DNA of 30,345 bases, from assembly GCA_032111745.1 (NCBI GenBank), contig JAULUH010000343.1, positions 1 to 30,345 on the forward strand, in the 5' to 3' direction. Source of the stretch: JAULUH01 sp032111745 (GTDB lineage Bacteria > Chloroflexota > Anaerolineae > JAAEKA01). The position numbers and the translations under genes are program-made. This document shows, in pieces, positions 1-7,377 of this stretch. The notes below the pieces were generated by a model. The model saw nothing but the letters and a program-made list of their open reading frames with translations, was not told where the DNA came from and searched no databases. How positions within the stretch are numbered: the first letter of the stretch is position 1; each line of letters opens with the position of its first letter.

Positions 1-1069
1 CCTGCTGTTCCTGGGGTCCGGGTCGGTGATCCACGGCATGGAGCACGGCGAGCACCACGTCCACCACGAGGGGCACCATGAGGTCGAGAACTTCGATCCC
101 AACGACATGCGCTTCATGGGCGGCTTGCGCAAGAAGCAATTCTGGACCTTCCTCACCTTCCTCATCGGCGGTCTGTCCCTGGCCGGTTTCCCCCTGGTCA
201 CGGCCGGCTTCTGGAGCAAGGACGAGATCTTCGCCGAGATTTGGTACTACCTCACGACGGACAGCGTGGCACGCTTGTTCGAGTTGTTCGTCTTCCTGGC
301 CCTGGTCAGCGCCGCCTTCCTCACGGCCTTCTACACCTGGCGCCAGATCAGCATGACTTTCCTCGGCAAGCCTCGCACGGAGTCCGCTGCTCACGCCCAT
401 GAGAGCAGCTGGGCGATGGTCTTGCCGCTGATCATCCTGGCCTTTTTTGCGCTCCTCTTGGGCTACCTTGGCGTCCACGAGGATTTCCCGATCATCGGTC
501 CGATCCTGGATAACCCGTTCCATCACATCATGGGCGAGTATGGCGAGAGCCTGGAGATTCACGCGGAGACCCTGCCCTTTAGCATTGTACCGGTGTTGAT
601 CTCGTTCGTGGTGGCCCTGTCGGGCCTGGGCCTCAGCTGGCTGGTCTACACCCGCCAGGGTAAGGGCTGGCAAACCGTCGATCAGGTCGATCCGCTGGAG
701 GCCGGCATGCAGCGCGTCGGCCTGGGTTGGCTCTATGAAGCCATGCGCCGCAAGTTCTACTTCGACGAGCTCTATCAGGCCACGGTCGTGAGCTTCTCCA
801 AGTGGCTGTCGCAAGCGGCAGCCTGGTTCGATCGCACCATCGTCGACGGGGTGGTCAACCTGGCCGGCAGCATCGGCGCCGGCATCAGCACCCTCCTGGC
901 CTGGTTCGACGCCACCATTGTCGATGGTCTGGTCAACGCCACTGGCGCCGTGGCGGGTTGGACCGGCGGCCTGCTCAGGCTCATCCAGAACGGGCGTGTG
1001 CAGACCTATCTGCTGGTAGCGCTGTTGACGGTCTTCATGCTTCTGGCATTGTTCACGGTGGCTTTGTAA
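1..1069 (+). CDS. nuoL: NADH-quinone oxidoreductase subunit L, 3' part (start outside window)
   Basis: This is the C-terminal part of the proton-pumping NuoL subunit of membrane-bound complex I. The frame is open from the first full codon at position 2 (reading LLFLGSGSVIHGM), so the gene starts upstream. The GTG at 26 lies inside the conserved SGSVIH segment and is not a real start. Typical NuoL stretches follow: MGGLRKK, the GFWSKDEI segment, several hydrophobic helices, and a terminal part corresponding to the lateral amphipathic helix and last transmembrane helix. Two oddities are visible: a His-rich loop just after the SGSVIH segment (about 12 His in 25 residues), and a 26-residue tandem duplication near the C terminus (821-976). 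nuoM and nuoN follow on the same strand, the usual end of a nuo operon. Identity is secure; the N-terminal part cannot be judged. Confidence 0.95.
   Translation, partial: LLFLGSGSVIHGMEHGEHHVHHEGHHEVENFDPNDMRFMGGLRKKQFWTFLTFLIGGLSLAGFPLVTAGFWSKDEIFAEIWYYLTTDSVARLFELFVFLALVSAAFLTAFYTWRQISMTFLGKPRTESAAHAHESSWAMVLPLIILAFFALLLGYLGVHEDFPIIGPILDNPFHHIMGEYGESLEIHAETLPFSIVPVLISFVVALSGLGLSWLVYTRQGKGWQTVDQVDPLEAGMQRVGLGWLYEAMRRKFYFDELYQATVVSFSKWLSQAAAWFDRTIVDGVVNLAGSIGAGISTLLAWFDATIVDGLVNATGAVAGWTGGLLRLIQNGRVQTYLLVALLTVFMLLALFTVAL
821..976 (+). repeat. Tandem 78-bp in-frame duplication inside nuoL
   Basis: Two consecutive 78-nt units (821-898 and 899-976) encode AWFDRTIVDGVVNLAG... and AWFDATIVDGLVNATG..., each 26 residues and ending in a leucine pair. 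The units have diverged at the DNA level, so this is an old or selected duplication, not a recent slippage. It lies in the region corresponding to the lateral helix that links NuoL to its neighbours, just before the last transmembrane segment. Confidence 0.75.
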
Positions 1070-1115
1070 CCCGTGAGGTCAGGCCGCACCTGACAACATC
1101 TGAGGAGACAAACCT

Positions 1116-2681
1116 ATGGACCAGTGGATCCTCACACTGATCACCTTCCTCCCCCTGGTCGGCGCGCTCATCGTGCTGTTCATACCGCGCGATAGGGAGA
1201 GCTGGATCAAGAACACCGCCTTGATCGTCAGCATCCTACCATTGTTGCTCTCCATCTGGCTGGTGTTCGATTACTACACTAGATATCTCCAGACAGGAGT
1301 TGGCGGCATCCAATATGAAGTCGTACTTGCCTGGATTCCCCAGCTCAATGCCAGCTATCATATGGGTGCTGACGGGCTGAGTGTGCCCCTGGTCTTTTTG
1401 ACCACCCTGCTGTCGACCCTGGGCATCTACTACTCCCGGCAGGTCATCCACAAGCGGGTGAAGGAATTCTTCTTCCTCTTCCTGCTGCTGGAGATGGGCA
1501 TGCTAGGCGTCTTCGTGTCGCTGGACTTCGTGCTCTTCTACGTGTTCTGGGAGGTGGGCCTGGTGCCGATGTACTTCCTCATTGGCATCTGGGGCCAGCC
1601 TAAGGACCGCCCGCTCTACGCCGCCATCAAGTTCTTCCTCTATACCCTGGTGGGCTCGGTGGCCATGCTGCTGGCGATCCTGGGCATCTACTTCCAGACC
1701 GGCACCTTCGACATCCTGGTGGCGGCGCAACAGCAGCCCTGGTCGGACAACCTGGTGGTTGCCAGCCTGGCCTTCTGGGCCTTCATGCTGGCCTTCATGA
1801 TCAAGGTGCCCAGTTTCCCCTTCCATACCTGGTTGCCCGATGCCCATACCGCGGCGCCCACGGCCGGCTCGGTGATCCTGGCGGGCGTCCTCCTGAAGCT
1901 GGGCGCCTACGGCATGCTGCGCATCGTGCTGCCCATCTTCCCGACGGCCTTCAGCCGCTGGGCCATCGTGATCGTCGCCTTAGGGGTGATCGGTATCATC
2001 TACGGCGCCTTCGTCACCATCGCCCAGAAGGATCTCAAGCGGCTGATCGCGTACTCGTCGGTGAGTCACATGGGGTATGTCATGCTTGGTATTGGCGCCG
2101 CGGCCGCCGGCATCGCCAACGTCGCCCGCTACGAGGATAGCATGGCCATGGCCATCAACGGCGCGGCCTTGCAGATGTTCAACCATGGCATCATCACGGG
2201 CGGGTTGTTCTTCCTGGTGGGCGTGCTCTATGAGCGGGCCCATACCCGGGAACTAGAGCGCTTTGGCGGCTTGAGTGCTCTCACCCCCTATTTCTACGGT
2301 ATCATGATGGTGACGGCCTTCGCCTCCCTGGGTCTCCCCAGCCTGGCCGGCTTCTGGTCGGAGTTCTTCACCTTCCGGGGTGCCTTCGACATCGTCAGCA
2401 TCTGGGCGGCCATCGGCGTCATCGGCATCGTGCTCACCGCGGCCTACATCCTGTGGCGCATCATCCAGGACGTCTTCCTGGGCGAGTACGATCCCTCCGA
2501 GATCGACCACTGGACTGACCTGCGGGACGGCCAGGACAAACACCACCCCACTGATATGCTGGGCTTCGAGAAGGTGACCATGTGGCCACTGGTGTTTTTC
2601 ATGGTCTTCCTCGGTATCTTTCCCACACCGCTGTTGGCGTTCTTCAACAAAGCGGCCCAGGAAATCATTCAGAGATTATGA
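1116..2681 (+). CDS. nuoM: NADH-quinone oxidoreductase subunit M
   Basis: NuoM is one of the three antiporter-like membrane subunits of complex I that translocate protons. The 521-residue product is close to the usual family length and is almost entirely transmembrane. Diagnostic segments are present: MGADGLSVPLVFLTTLL, the EVGLVPMYFLIGIWG helix with the conserved Glu, PSFPFHTWLPDAHTAAPTAGSVILAGVLLKLGAYG, the LKRLIAYSSVSHMG lysine helix, and GLPSLAGFWSEF. A GAGGAG ribosome-binding site (1102-1107) precedes the ATG by eight bases. The gene lies 46 bp after nuoL and 27 bp before nuoN, consistent with one transcript. Confidence 0.97.
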   Translation: MDQWILTLITFLPLVGALIVLFIPRDRESWIKNTALIVSILPLLLSIWLVFDYYTRYLQTGVGGIQYEVVLAWIPQLNASYHMGADGLSVPLVFLTTLLSTLGIYYSRQVIHKRVKEFFFLFLLLEMGMLGVFVSLDFVLFYVFWEVGLVPMYFLIGIWGQPKDRPLYAAIKFFLYTLVGSVAMLLAILGIYFQTGTFDILVAAQQQPWSDNLVVASLAFWAFMLAFMIKVPSFPFHTWLPDAHTAAPTAGSVILAGVLLKLGAYGMLRIVLPIFPTAFSRWAIVIVALGVIGIIYGAFVTIAQKDLKRLIAYSSVSHMGYVMLGIGAAAAGIANVARYEDSMAMAINGAALQMFNHGIITGGLFFLVGVLYERAHTRELERFGGLSALTPYFYGIMMVTAFASLGLPSLAGFWSEFFTFRGAFDIVSIWAAIGVIGIVLTAAYILWRIIQDVFLGEYDPSEIDHWTDLRDGQDKHHPTDMLGFEKVTMWPLVFFMVFLGIFPTPLLAFFNKAAQEIIQRL

Positions 2682-2708
2682 CGCGTTATCACACGGTAGG
2701 AGGCTAGA

Positions 2709-4193
2709 TTGACTACGCTTCAACTGCTCCTTCCGGAGCTGATACTGCTGGTAGCTGCCGCCATCGTGCTCACGCTGGACCTGGTCACGCGCCGCCGGAT
2801 CAAGGACACCTGGCTGATAGGCGTGACCATCCTTGGATTTATCGCCGCAGCGGTGGCAGCGTACTCCCTGAGCGGCACCAACACAGCCTACCTGGGCACC
2901 CAGGTCGTCGATGGCTTTTCCACATTTCTAAAAGTGCTGGTGCTGGGTGGCATGGCGCTGGTGGTCCTGGCATCGGTCAACTATATCCGCGCCTATGGCC
3001 GTAACCAGGGCGAGTTTTATGCCCTGCTGCTGGCCGCGGGCCTGGCCATCTCGGTGGCCGTCAGTTCTAATGACCTGCTCATGATCTACCTGAGCATAGA
3101 GTTCCTCTCCATCACGTCATATATCCTGGCCGGATATCTGCGGGGCAACGTCAAATCCATCGAGGCCGGCGTCAAGTACTTCGTCTACGGCGCGGTCGCC
3201 GCTGGCATCATGCTGTACGGTATCTCGTTGATCTACGGCATGACTGGCACCACCAACCTTATTGAGGTTGACCGCGTGCTCAGCAGCCAGCCCCTGGCTC
3301 CAGGCATGCGCTGGGTGGGCTTCACCGCCATCATCCTGCTGGTGGTCGGCTTTGGCTTCAAGGCCAGCCTGGTGCCCTTCCACCAGTGGGCACCTGATAC
3401 CTATGAGGGCGCACCCACCCCCATCACGGCGTTTCTATCGACGGCTTCCAAGGCGGCCGGCTTTGCCCTGCTGATCCGCACCATGCTGATTGCGCTCAAC
3501 GAGTTCTCCCTCGATTGGCTCACCATCCTGGCTGGCCTGAGCATGGTGACCATGACCCTGGGTAACCTGGTGGCGTTGCAGCAGACCAATGTCAAGCGGC
3601 TGCTGGCCTATTCCTCGATAGCCCAGGCGGGCTATATCTTGATCGGCCTGGTGTCGGTGCCCCAGAACCAGCAGCTGGCCATACTGCCCTTCGCCGGCGC
3701 CTCGTTCAACGGCATCAACGCCGTCCTGATCTACCTGTTTGGCTACCTCTTCACCAACCTGGGCGCCTTCGCGGTCGTCATCGCCATCGAAAACGCCACC
3801 GGCTCCGTGGAGCTGCGGGACTACGCCGGGCTGCATCGGCGGGCTCCGGGCCTGGCCCTGTTGCTGACCCTGTTCCTGCTCTCCCTGGCCGGCATCCCTC
3901 CCACACTGGGCTTCTGGGGCAAATACTATGTCTTCGCCTCGGCTATCCAAATCGGCTTCCTGGCCCTGGCGATCGTGGCCCTGGTCAACGCCGTCATTGC
4001 GGCAGCCTACTACTTGAACATCGTCCGCTACATGTATTTCATGCCTACCACCAGAGAGGACCGCATCGAGGAGAGTCCGTCGCTCACAGTGGTCCTGGCT
4101 ATCAGTGCCTTCATGGTGCTGGTAGTCGGCATCCTACCCTCTGCGCTCATTACCTGGGCCAACAGCTCGGTTGATTTCGTCACGCGGCTCTAA
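2709..4193 (+). CDS. nuoN: NADH-quinone oxidoreductase subunit N
   Basis: NuoN is the third antiporter-like subunit of complex I. The 494-residue product is fully hydrophobic and carries the family signatures LLPELILL at the N terminus, SIEFLSITSYILAGYLR, GFKASLVPFHQWAPDTYEGAPTPITAFLS, VKRLLAYSSIAQAGYILIG and LAGIPPTLGFWGKYYVF. The start is a TTG at 2709: a strong TAGGAGG (2697-2703) sits five bases upstream, and the protein begins exactly where NuoN homologues begin, so the rare start codon is well supported. It is the last nuo gene here; a long hairpin follows 55 bp downstream. Confidence 0.96.
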   Translation: MTTLQLLLPELILLVAAAIVLTLDLVTRRRIKDTWLIGVTILGFIAAAVAAYSLSGTNTAYLGTQVVDGFSTFLKVLVLGGMALVVLASVNYIRAYGRNQGEFYALLLAAGLAISVAVSSNDLLMIYLSIEFLSITSYILAGYLRGNVKSIEAGVKYFVYGAVAAGIMLYGISLIYGMTGTTNLIEVDRVLSSQPLAPGMRWVGFTAIILLVVGFGFKASLVPFHQWAPDTYEGAPTPITAFLSTASKAAGFALLIRTMLIALNEFSLDWLTILAGLSMVTMTLGNLVALQQTNVKRLLAYSSIAQAGYILIGLVSVPQNQQLAILPFAGASFNGINAVLIYLFGYLFTNLGAFAVVIAIENATGSVELRDYAGLHRRAPGLALLLTLFLLSLAGIPPTLGFWGKYYVFASAIQIGFLALAIVALVNAVIAAAYYLNIVRYMYFMPTTREDRIEESPSLTVVLAISAFMVLVVGILPSALITWANSSVDFVTRL

Positions 4194-4248
4194 GCGAGGG
4201 CTCCTAGGCGGTGCCGCTCACCCAGCCTGCTGTGACGATCGGGGAGTT

Positions 4249-4281
4249 TGCATGAAGGGCGCCTTAGGCGCCCTTCATGCA
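4249..4281 (+). terminator. 15-bp perfect hairpin after the nuo operon
   Basis: TGCATGAAGGGCGCC (4249-4263), loop TTA, and the exact reverse complement (4267-4281) form a perfect 15-bp stem with a three-base loop, 55 bp after the nuoN stop. No T-tract follows on either strand, so it may act as a mRNA 3'-end stabiliser or pause structure instead of a classical intrinsic terminator. Its position at the operon end favours a role in ending or protecting the nuo transcript. Confidence 0.6.
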
Positions 4282-4320
4282 TGGCGCCGGCTGCGATTTC
4301 GGTACCGGCACCGGCTGCGC

Positions 4321-4326
4321 TATAAT
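4321..4326 (+). promoter_or_regulatory. -10 element for the zinc-ribbon membrane protein
   Basis: A perfect TATAAT lies 68 bp upstream of the ATG at 4395 and just after the nuo hairpin. The -35 position 17 bp upstream reads TTCGGT (4298-4303), a weak match, so only the -10 is convincing. Confidence 0.45.
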
Positions 4327-4394
4327 GTAGCCAGCACCGGGCAGCAGCTGGATGCCCTGGGTGGAATCCATCCGGTGACGGAGGGAGACCTGCT

Positions 4395-4856
4395 ATGAAG
4401 GAATCCTTGCGCAAGTGGCGCTTCGAGATTGTGCTGGGTACGGCCCTGGCCGCTGGCCTCTTCCTGCTTTTTGAGCAGATGAGCATTCGCACGGCTATTC
4501 GGGAAGGGCTGCAGAGTCTGGGGTCAGCCGGCGAACAGCTTCTGGTACGCAGTGCGGAGGTCGTGGTTCCGCACACTGCATCCGACGCCATCGGGCTGGT
4601 GCTGATCATCGGCGTGCTGTTCCTGGCCCGTTGGCGCCTGCGCTGGCGCCTGCAGCGCACCCCATCTCTGGCCGCCAAGCAGTGCCCCAGCTGCGGTGAA
4701 GCCCTCCACCGTATTCATCGCAAGCCGCTAGATCGGGTCATCGATTGGGTCATCGCGCCTGTACACCGCTATGTGTGCGGCAATCCCAGTTGCCGGTGGA
4801 AGGGCCTGCGAGTCGACCCCCCGTCCAGCTACGGCAGGCCCTCCCAGGCGAGCTAG
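4395..4856 (+). CDS. Small membrane protein with C-terminal zinc ribbon, unknown function
   Basis: I do not recognise a named family. The 153-residue product has two hydrophobic helices (about residues 10-26 and 64-80), a basic stretch after the second (RWRLRWRLQR), and a C-terminal CPSCG (Cys97, Cys100) paired with CGNPSC (Cys128, Cys133), a four-cysteine arrangement typical of a treble-clef or zinc-ribbon fold. The inferred topology is a small two-helix membrane anchor with a cytoplasmic zinc-binding tail. GGAGGGAGA (4380-4388) is a good ribosome-binding site for the ATG. The gene is probably monocistronic, with its own -10 element upstream and a small hairpin downstream. Confidence 0.7.
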   Translation: MKESLRKWRFEIVLGTALAAGLFLLFEQMSIRTAIREGLQSLGSAGEQLLVRSAEVVVPHTASDAIGLVLIIGVLFLARWRLRWRLQRTPSLAAKQCPSCGEALHRIHRKPLDRVIDWVIAPVHRYVCGNPSCRWKGLRVDPPSSYGRPSQAS

Positions 4857-4861
4857 CCTGT

Positions 4862-4880
4862 TGGCACCCATAGGGTGCCA
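4862..4880 (+). terminator. Short hairpin between zinc-ribbon gene and murE
   Basis: TGGCACCC, loop ATA, GGGTGCCA is a perfect 8-bp stem, five bases after the stop codon of the preceding gene. No T-tract follows. It may be a weak terminator or an mRNA end structure. Confidence 0.4.
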
Positions 4881-4918
4881 GCCGTCCGGTCTTGATGGCC
4901 TATCCTGCCCGTCCGCTT

Positions 4919-6478
4919 ATGTCTCCCGAGCTACCCACCCTTCTCAGTGCTCTTACCCCAGCCGGCTCCATCCCCCCGTTGCCAGTGGCGGAGGTTCGCC
5001 AGGTCAGCGCCGACTCGCGTGCCATAGAGCCGGGCGGAGTGTTCGTTGCCGTGCGCGGGGGCACGGTGGATGGTCATCACTATATTGCTGATGCCCTGCG
5101 CCGTGGGGCTGTTGCTGTGATCGGCATGGAGCCCCCGGCTGCCCACGCTACCGGATCTGTGCCTTACATCCAAGTCGACGACTCGCGCCAGGCTTTGGCG
5201 ATTCTGGCTGCCGCGCTCTACGGCTTCCCCAGCCGCAAGCTCAGGCTGGTCGGGGTTACCGGCACCGATGGCAAGACCACCACCGCCAATCTCATCTACC
5301 AGGTTTTGCTGGCCGCTGGTGTCACTCCCGGCATGGTGAGCACGGTCGGTGCGCGCATTGGCGCCGCAGCGCTCGATACCGGTCTCCACGTCACCACCCC
5401 TGATGCCCTGGATGTGCAGCGCTACCTGGCGCTGATGGTCCAGGCTGGGTGCCAGACCGCCGTGCTGGAGACCACTTCCCACGGCCTGCACCAAGGCCGT
5501 GTGGCAGCCTGCGATTTCGACGTGGCCGTCGTTACCAATGTCACCCACGAGCACCTGGATTACCACGGGTCCTGGGAGGCTTACCTGGAGGCCAAGGCGA
5601 TCCTGTTCCGGAACCTTGCCACCTCCCTGCGCAAAGCTGGCCAGGCCAAGGTGGCTGTCCTCAACGCAGACGACGTATCCTACACCCCTCTGGCCACCAT
5701 CCCGGCCGACCAACACTTGAGCTATGGGTTGTACGCAGCCGGAGCTGACCTGCGCGCCGAGCACATTGCCTGTCTCCCCGACCGCACCACCTTTGTAGCC
5801 CGAACGCCTGCGGGGAGCGTTGGGCTGGAGACGCGGCTGGTAGGCCAGTTCAATGTGAGCAACTGCCTGGCGGCTTTGGGCGCAGGACTGGCCCTGGGCC
5901 TGCCTCTGGAGGTTATCGCCTCGGGTGTGGCCAGCCTCCGCGGCGTGGAAGGCCGCATGGAGCGCATCGAGCGGGGCCAGGATTTTCTGGCCATCGTCGA
6001 CTTTGCGCACACGCCGGTGTCCCTGGCGCGGGCCCTGGAGGCGGTGCGCCCTATGGCCAGGGGGAGAGTCATTGCCGTCTTCGGCAGCGCGGGGCTGCGC
6101 GACGTGCAAAAACGGGCTCTCATGGCCGAGACGTCCATCCGCCTGGCCGACTACACCATCCTCACGGCTGAAGACCCGCGCACCGAGGCGCTGGAGGAGA
6201 TCCTCCACCAGATGGCCGCCGGAGCCAGGGGTGCTGGTGGGCAGCCGGGATGGGACTTCGAGCTGGTGCCCGATCGCGCCGCGGCCATCCGGCGAGCCGT
6301 GGAACTGGCCGAGGCCGGTGACGTGGTGATCGCCTGCGGCAAGGGGCACGAGCGCTCCATGTGCTTCGGCACCACCGAGCACCCGTGGCAGGATCAGGCG
6401 GTCATGGCCTGGGCCATCGAGCAGCGCAGCGGCAAGCTGCCAGAGCCGCCTCCGTACTGGCTGCCCACGCAGGAGTAG
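4919..6478 (+). CDS. murE: UDP-N-acetylmuramyl-tripeptide synthetase (MurE-type Mur ligase)
   Basis: MurE adds the third amino acid to UDP-MurNAc-L-Ala-D-Glu in cytoplasmic peptidoglycan synthesis. The three Mur ligase domains are visible: an N-terminal substrate domain with DSRAIEPGG, the ATP-binding P-loop GTDGKTTT (residues 115-122), VTNVTHEHLDYHG, the EAKAILF lysine (Lys226) expected to be carbamylated, VEGRMERI, and the C-terminal domain with DFAHTPVSLARAL and GKGHER. The motif that contacts the third amino acid reads EDPR (418-421), whereas DNPR is usual in meso-diaminopimelate enzymes. The amino acid added is therefore uncertain. Starts at 4895 (ATG) or 4892 (TTG) are also open; none has a clear ribosome-binding site, and 4919 was chosen because it gives a family-like N terminus. 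The gene stands alone, outside any division/cell-wall cluster. Confidence 0.85.
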   Translation: MSPELPTLLSALTPAGSIPPLPVAEVRQVSADSRAIEPGGVFVAVRGGTVDGHHYIADALRRGAVAVIGMEPPAAHATGSVPYIQVDDSRQALAILAAALYGFPSRKLRLVGVTGTDGKTTTANLIYQVLLAAGVTPGMVSTVGARIGAAALDTGLHVTTPDALDVQRYLALMVQAGCQTAVLETTSHGLHQGRVAACDFDVAVVTNVTHEHLDYHGSWEAYLEAKAILFRNLATSLRKAGQAKVAVLNADDVSYTPLATIPADQHLSYGLYAAGADLRAEHIACLPDRTTFVARTPAGSVGLETRLVGQFNVSNCLAALGAGLALGLPLEVIASGVASLRGVEGRMERIERGQDFLAIVDFAHTPVSLARALEAVRPMARGRVIAVFGSAGLRDVQKRALMAETSIRLADYTILTAEDPRTEALEEILHQMAAGARGAGGQPGWDFELVPDRAAAIRRAVELAEAGDVVIACGKGHERSMCFGTTEHPWQDQAVMAWAIEQRSGKLPEPPPYWLPTQE

Positions 6479-6496
6479 GGTGCTCTGGCTCTCCCC

Positions 6497-6530
6497 GGTC
6501 AGGCGGTCCTGGGGTGCCTGACCCTGTTTT
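6497..6530 (+). terminator. Intrinsic terminator after murE
   Basis: GGTCAGGC (6497-6504) pairs perfectly with GCCTGACC (6516-6523) across an 11-base loop, followed by CTG and TTTT. It lies 18 bp after the murE stop. Its T-run is shared with the -35 box of the next promoter. Confidence 0.7.
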
Positions 6531-6557
6531 GACAATCGCTCGGGGGGGCATTACAAT
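6529..6557 (+). promoter_or_regulatory. Strong housekeeping promoter for the membrane protein
   Basis: TTGACA (6529-6534), a 17-bp spacer and TACAAT (6552-6557) form a near-consensus promoter. The expected transcription start, six to eight bases after the -10, falls on the GTG start codon at 6565, so the message should be leaderless. Confidence 0.8.
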
Positions 6558-6564
6558 CCGGGCC

Positions 6565-7377
6565 GTGCAAGCAGATTACCTTAACCGTATCAGCGTCGTC
6601 GTCTGGATCACCACGCTCACCCTGGCCGCCAGCGTCCTGCTGGCCCTGCCCGGCCAGGGAACGACCTTCGAGTTGGGGGAACGCGCGCTAGCCTTGCCAG
6701 TTGGGGCCTCGGCGGCATTTCCCGTGATCCTGGCCCTGATGGCGGGCCTGGGCACCGAGGCCGTGGTTCAGGCCCATTCCCTGGCCGGCCAGGGCCGGCT
6801 GCGCTTCACCCTGCGCTACTGGGCACTGCCTGTCGCCGTTACCCTGATCGCCACGGTGGTCCTGCCGGCGGCGCCGACCATCTCCTACCGCGCCGCCGGC
6901 CTGGTCGGCTTTGCCTTGATCTTGAGTGGTGTGCAGGCTGCGTTGTTCTACAGCCTTGATCCCCAGGCCACGGGCTACCGCCGGGCACGCGCAATTCTCA
7001 ACCTGACCGCTTACGCCACGGCCCTGTTGCTGTTCCTGCTGGTTCCGGAGTCCTGGAATAGCCTGGCTCGCAGCATCGTCCTCGGTAGCGTGACTTTCCT
7101 GCTGGCCGCCGAGCTCCTGCGGGGCACGCAGTCAGGTCCGGGGATGGTGGTCATGTACGGCGCCATCGTCGCCGTGGTGATCGGCGAGGTGGCCGCACTG
7201 TTGCCCTACACCGGCCTTAGCTGGTTGAGCAGCGGCCTGCTACTGTTGCTGCTCTTCTATGTGTTGGTGGGGGTGGCCTGGCAGGGCCTGCTGCGCCGGC
7301 TCAATCAGAGAGTAGTGCTCGAATTCGTGGCTATTGCCGTCGTGGGGTCGGCTCTCATCCTCCTGTTTGCTGCCTGA
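6565..7377 (+). CDS. Polytopic membrane protein, unknown function
   Basis: The 270-residue product consists of about eight hydrophobic helices with short charged loops and no catalytic motif that I can see; I cannot assign a family with confidence. The reading frame stays open back to 6361, but that part overlaps murE and the terminator and reads as low-complexity Arg/Ala/Gly, so it is not coding. The GTG at 6565 is chosen because the promoter just upstream would start transcription at this codon, giving a leaderless mRNA, and because the hydrophobic protein begins there (VQADYLNRISVVVW). Its last 23 bp overlap the 3' end of the convergent panE gene. Confidence 0.7.
   Translation: MQADYLNRISVVVWITTLTLAASVLLALPGQGTTFELGERALALPVGASAAFPVILALMAGLGTEAVVQAHSLAGQGRLRFTLRYWALPVAVTLIATVVLPAAPTISYRAAGLVGFALILSGVQAALFYSLDPQATGYRRARAILNLTAYATALLLFLLVPESWNSLARSIVLGSVTFLLAAELLRGTQSGPGMVVMYGAIVAVVIGEVAALLPYTGLSWLSSGLLLLLLFYVLVGVAWQGLLRRLNQRVVLEFVAIAVVGSALILLFAA

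Noticed and set aside
4931..6535. 534-codon open frame on the minus strand opposite murE
   Set aside because: It is an antisense shadow of the Mur ligase, with Gly/Gln/His-rich composition and no motif.
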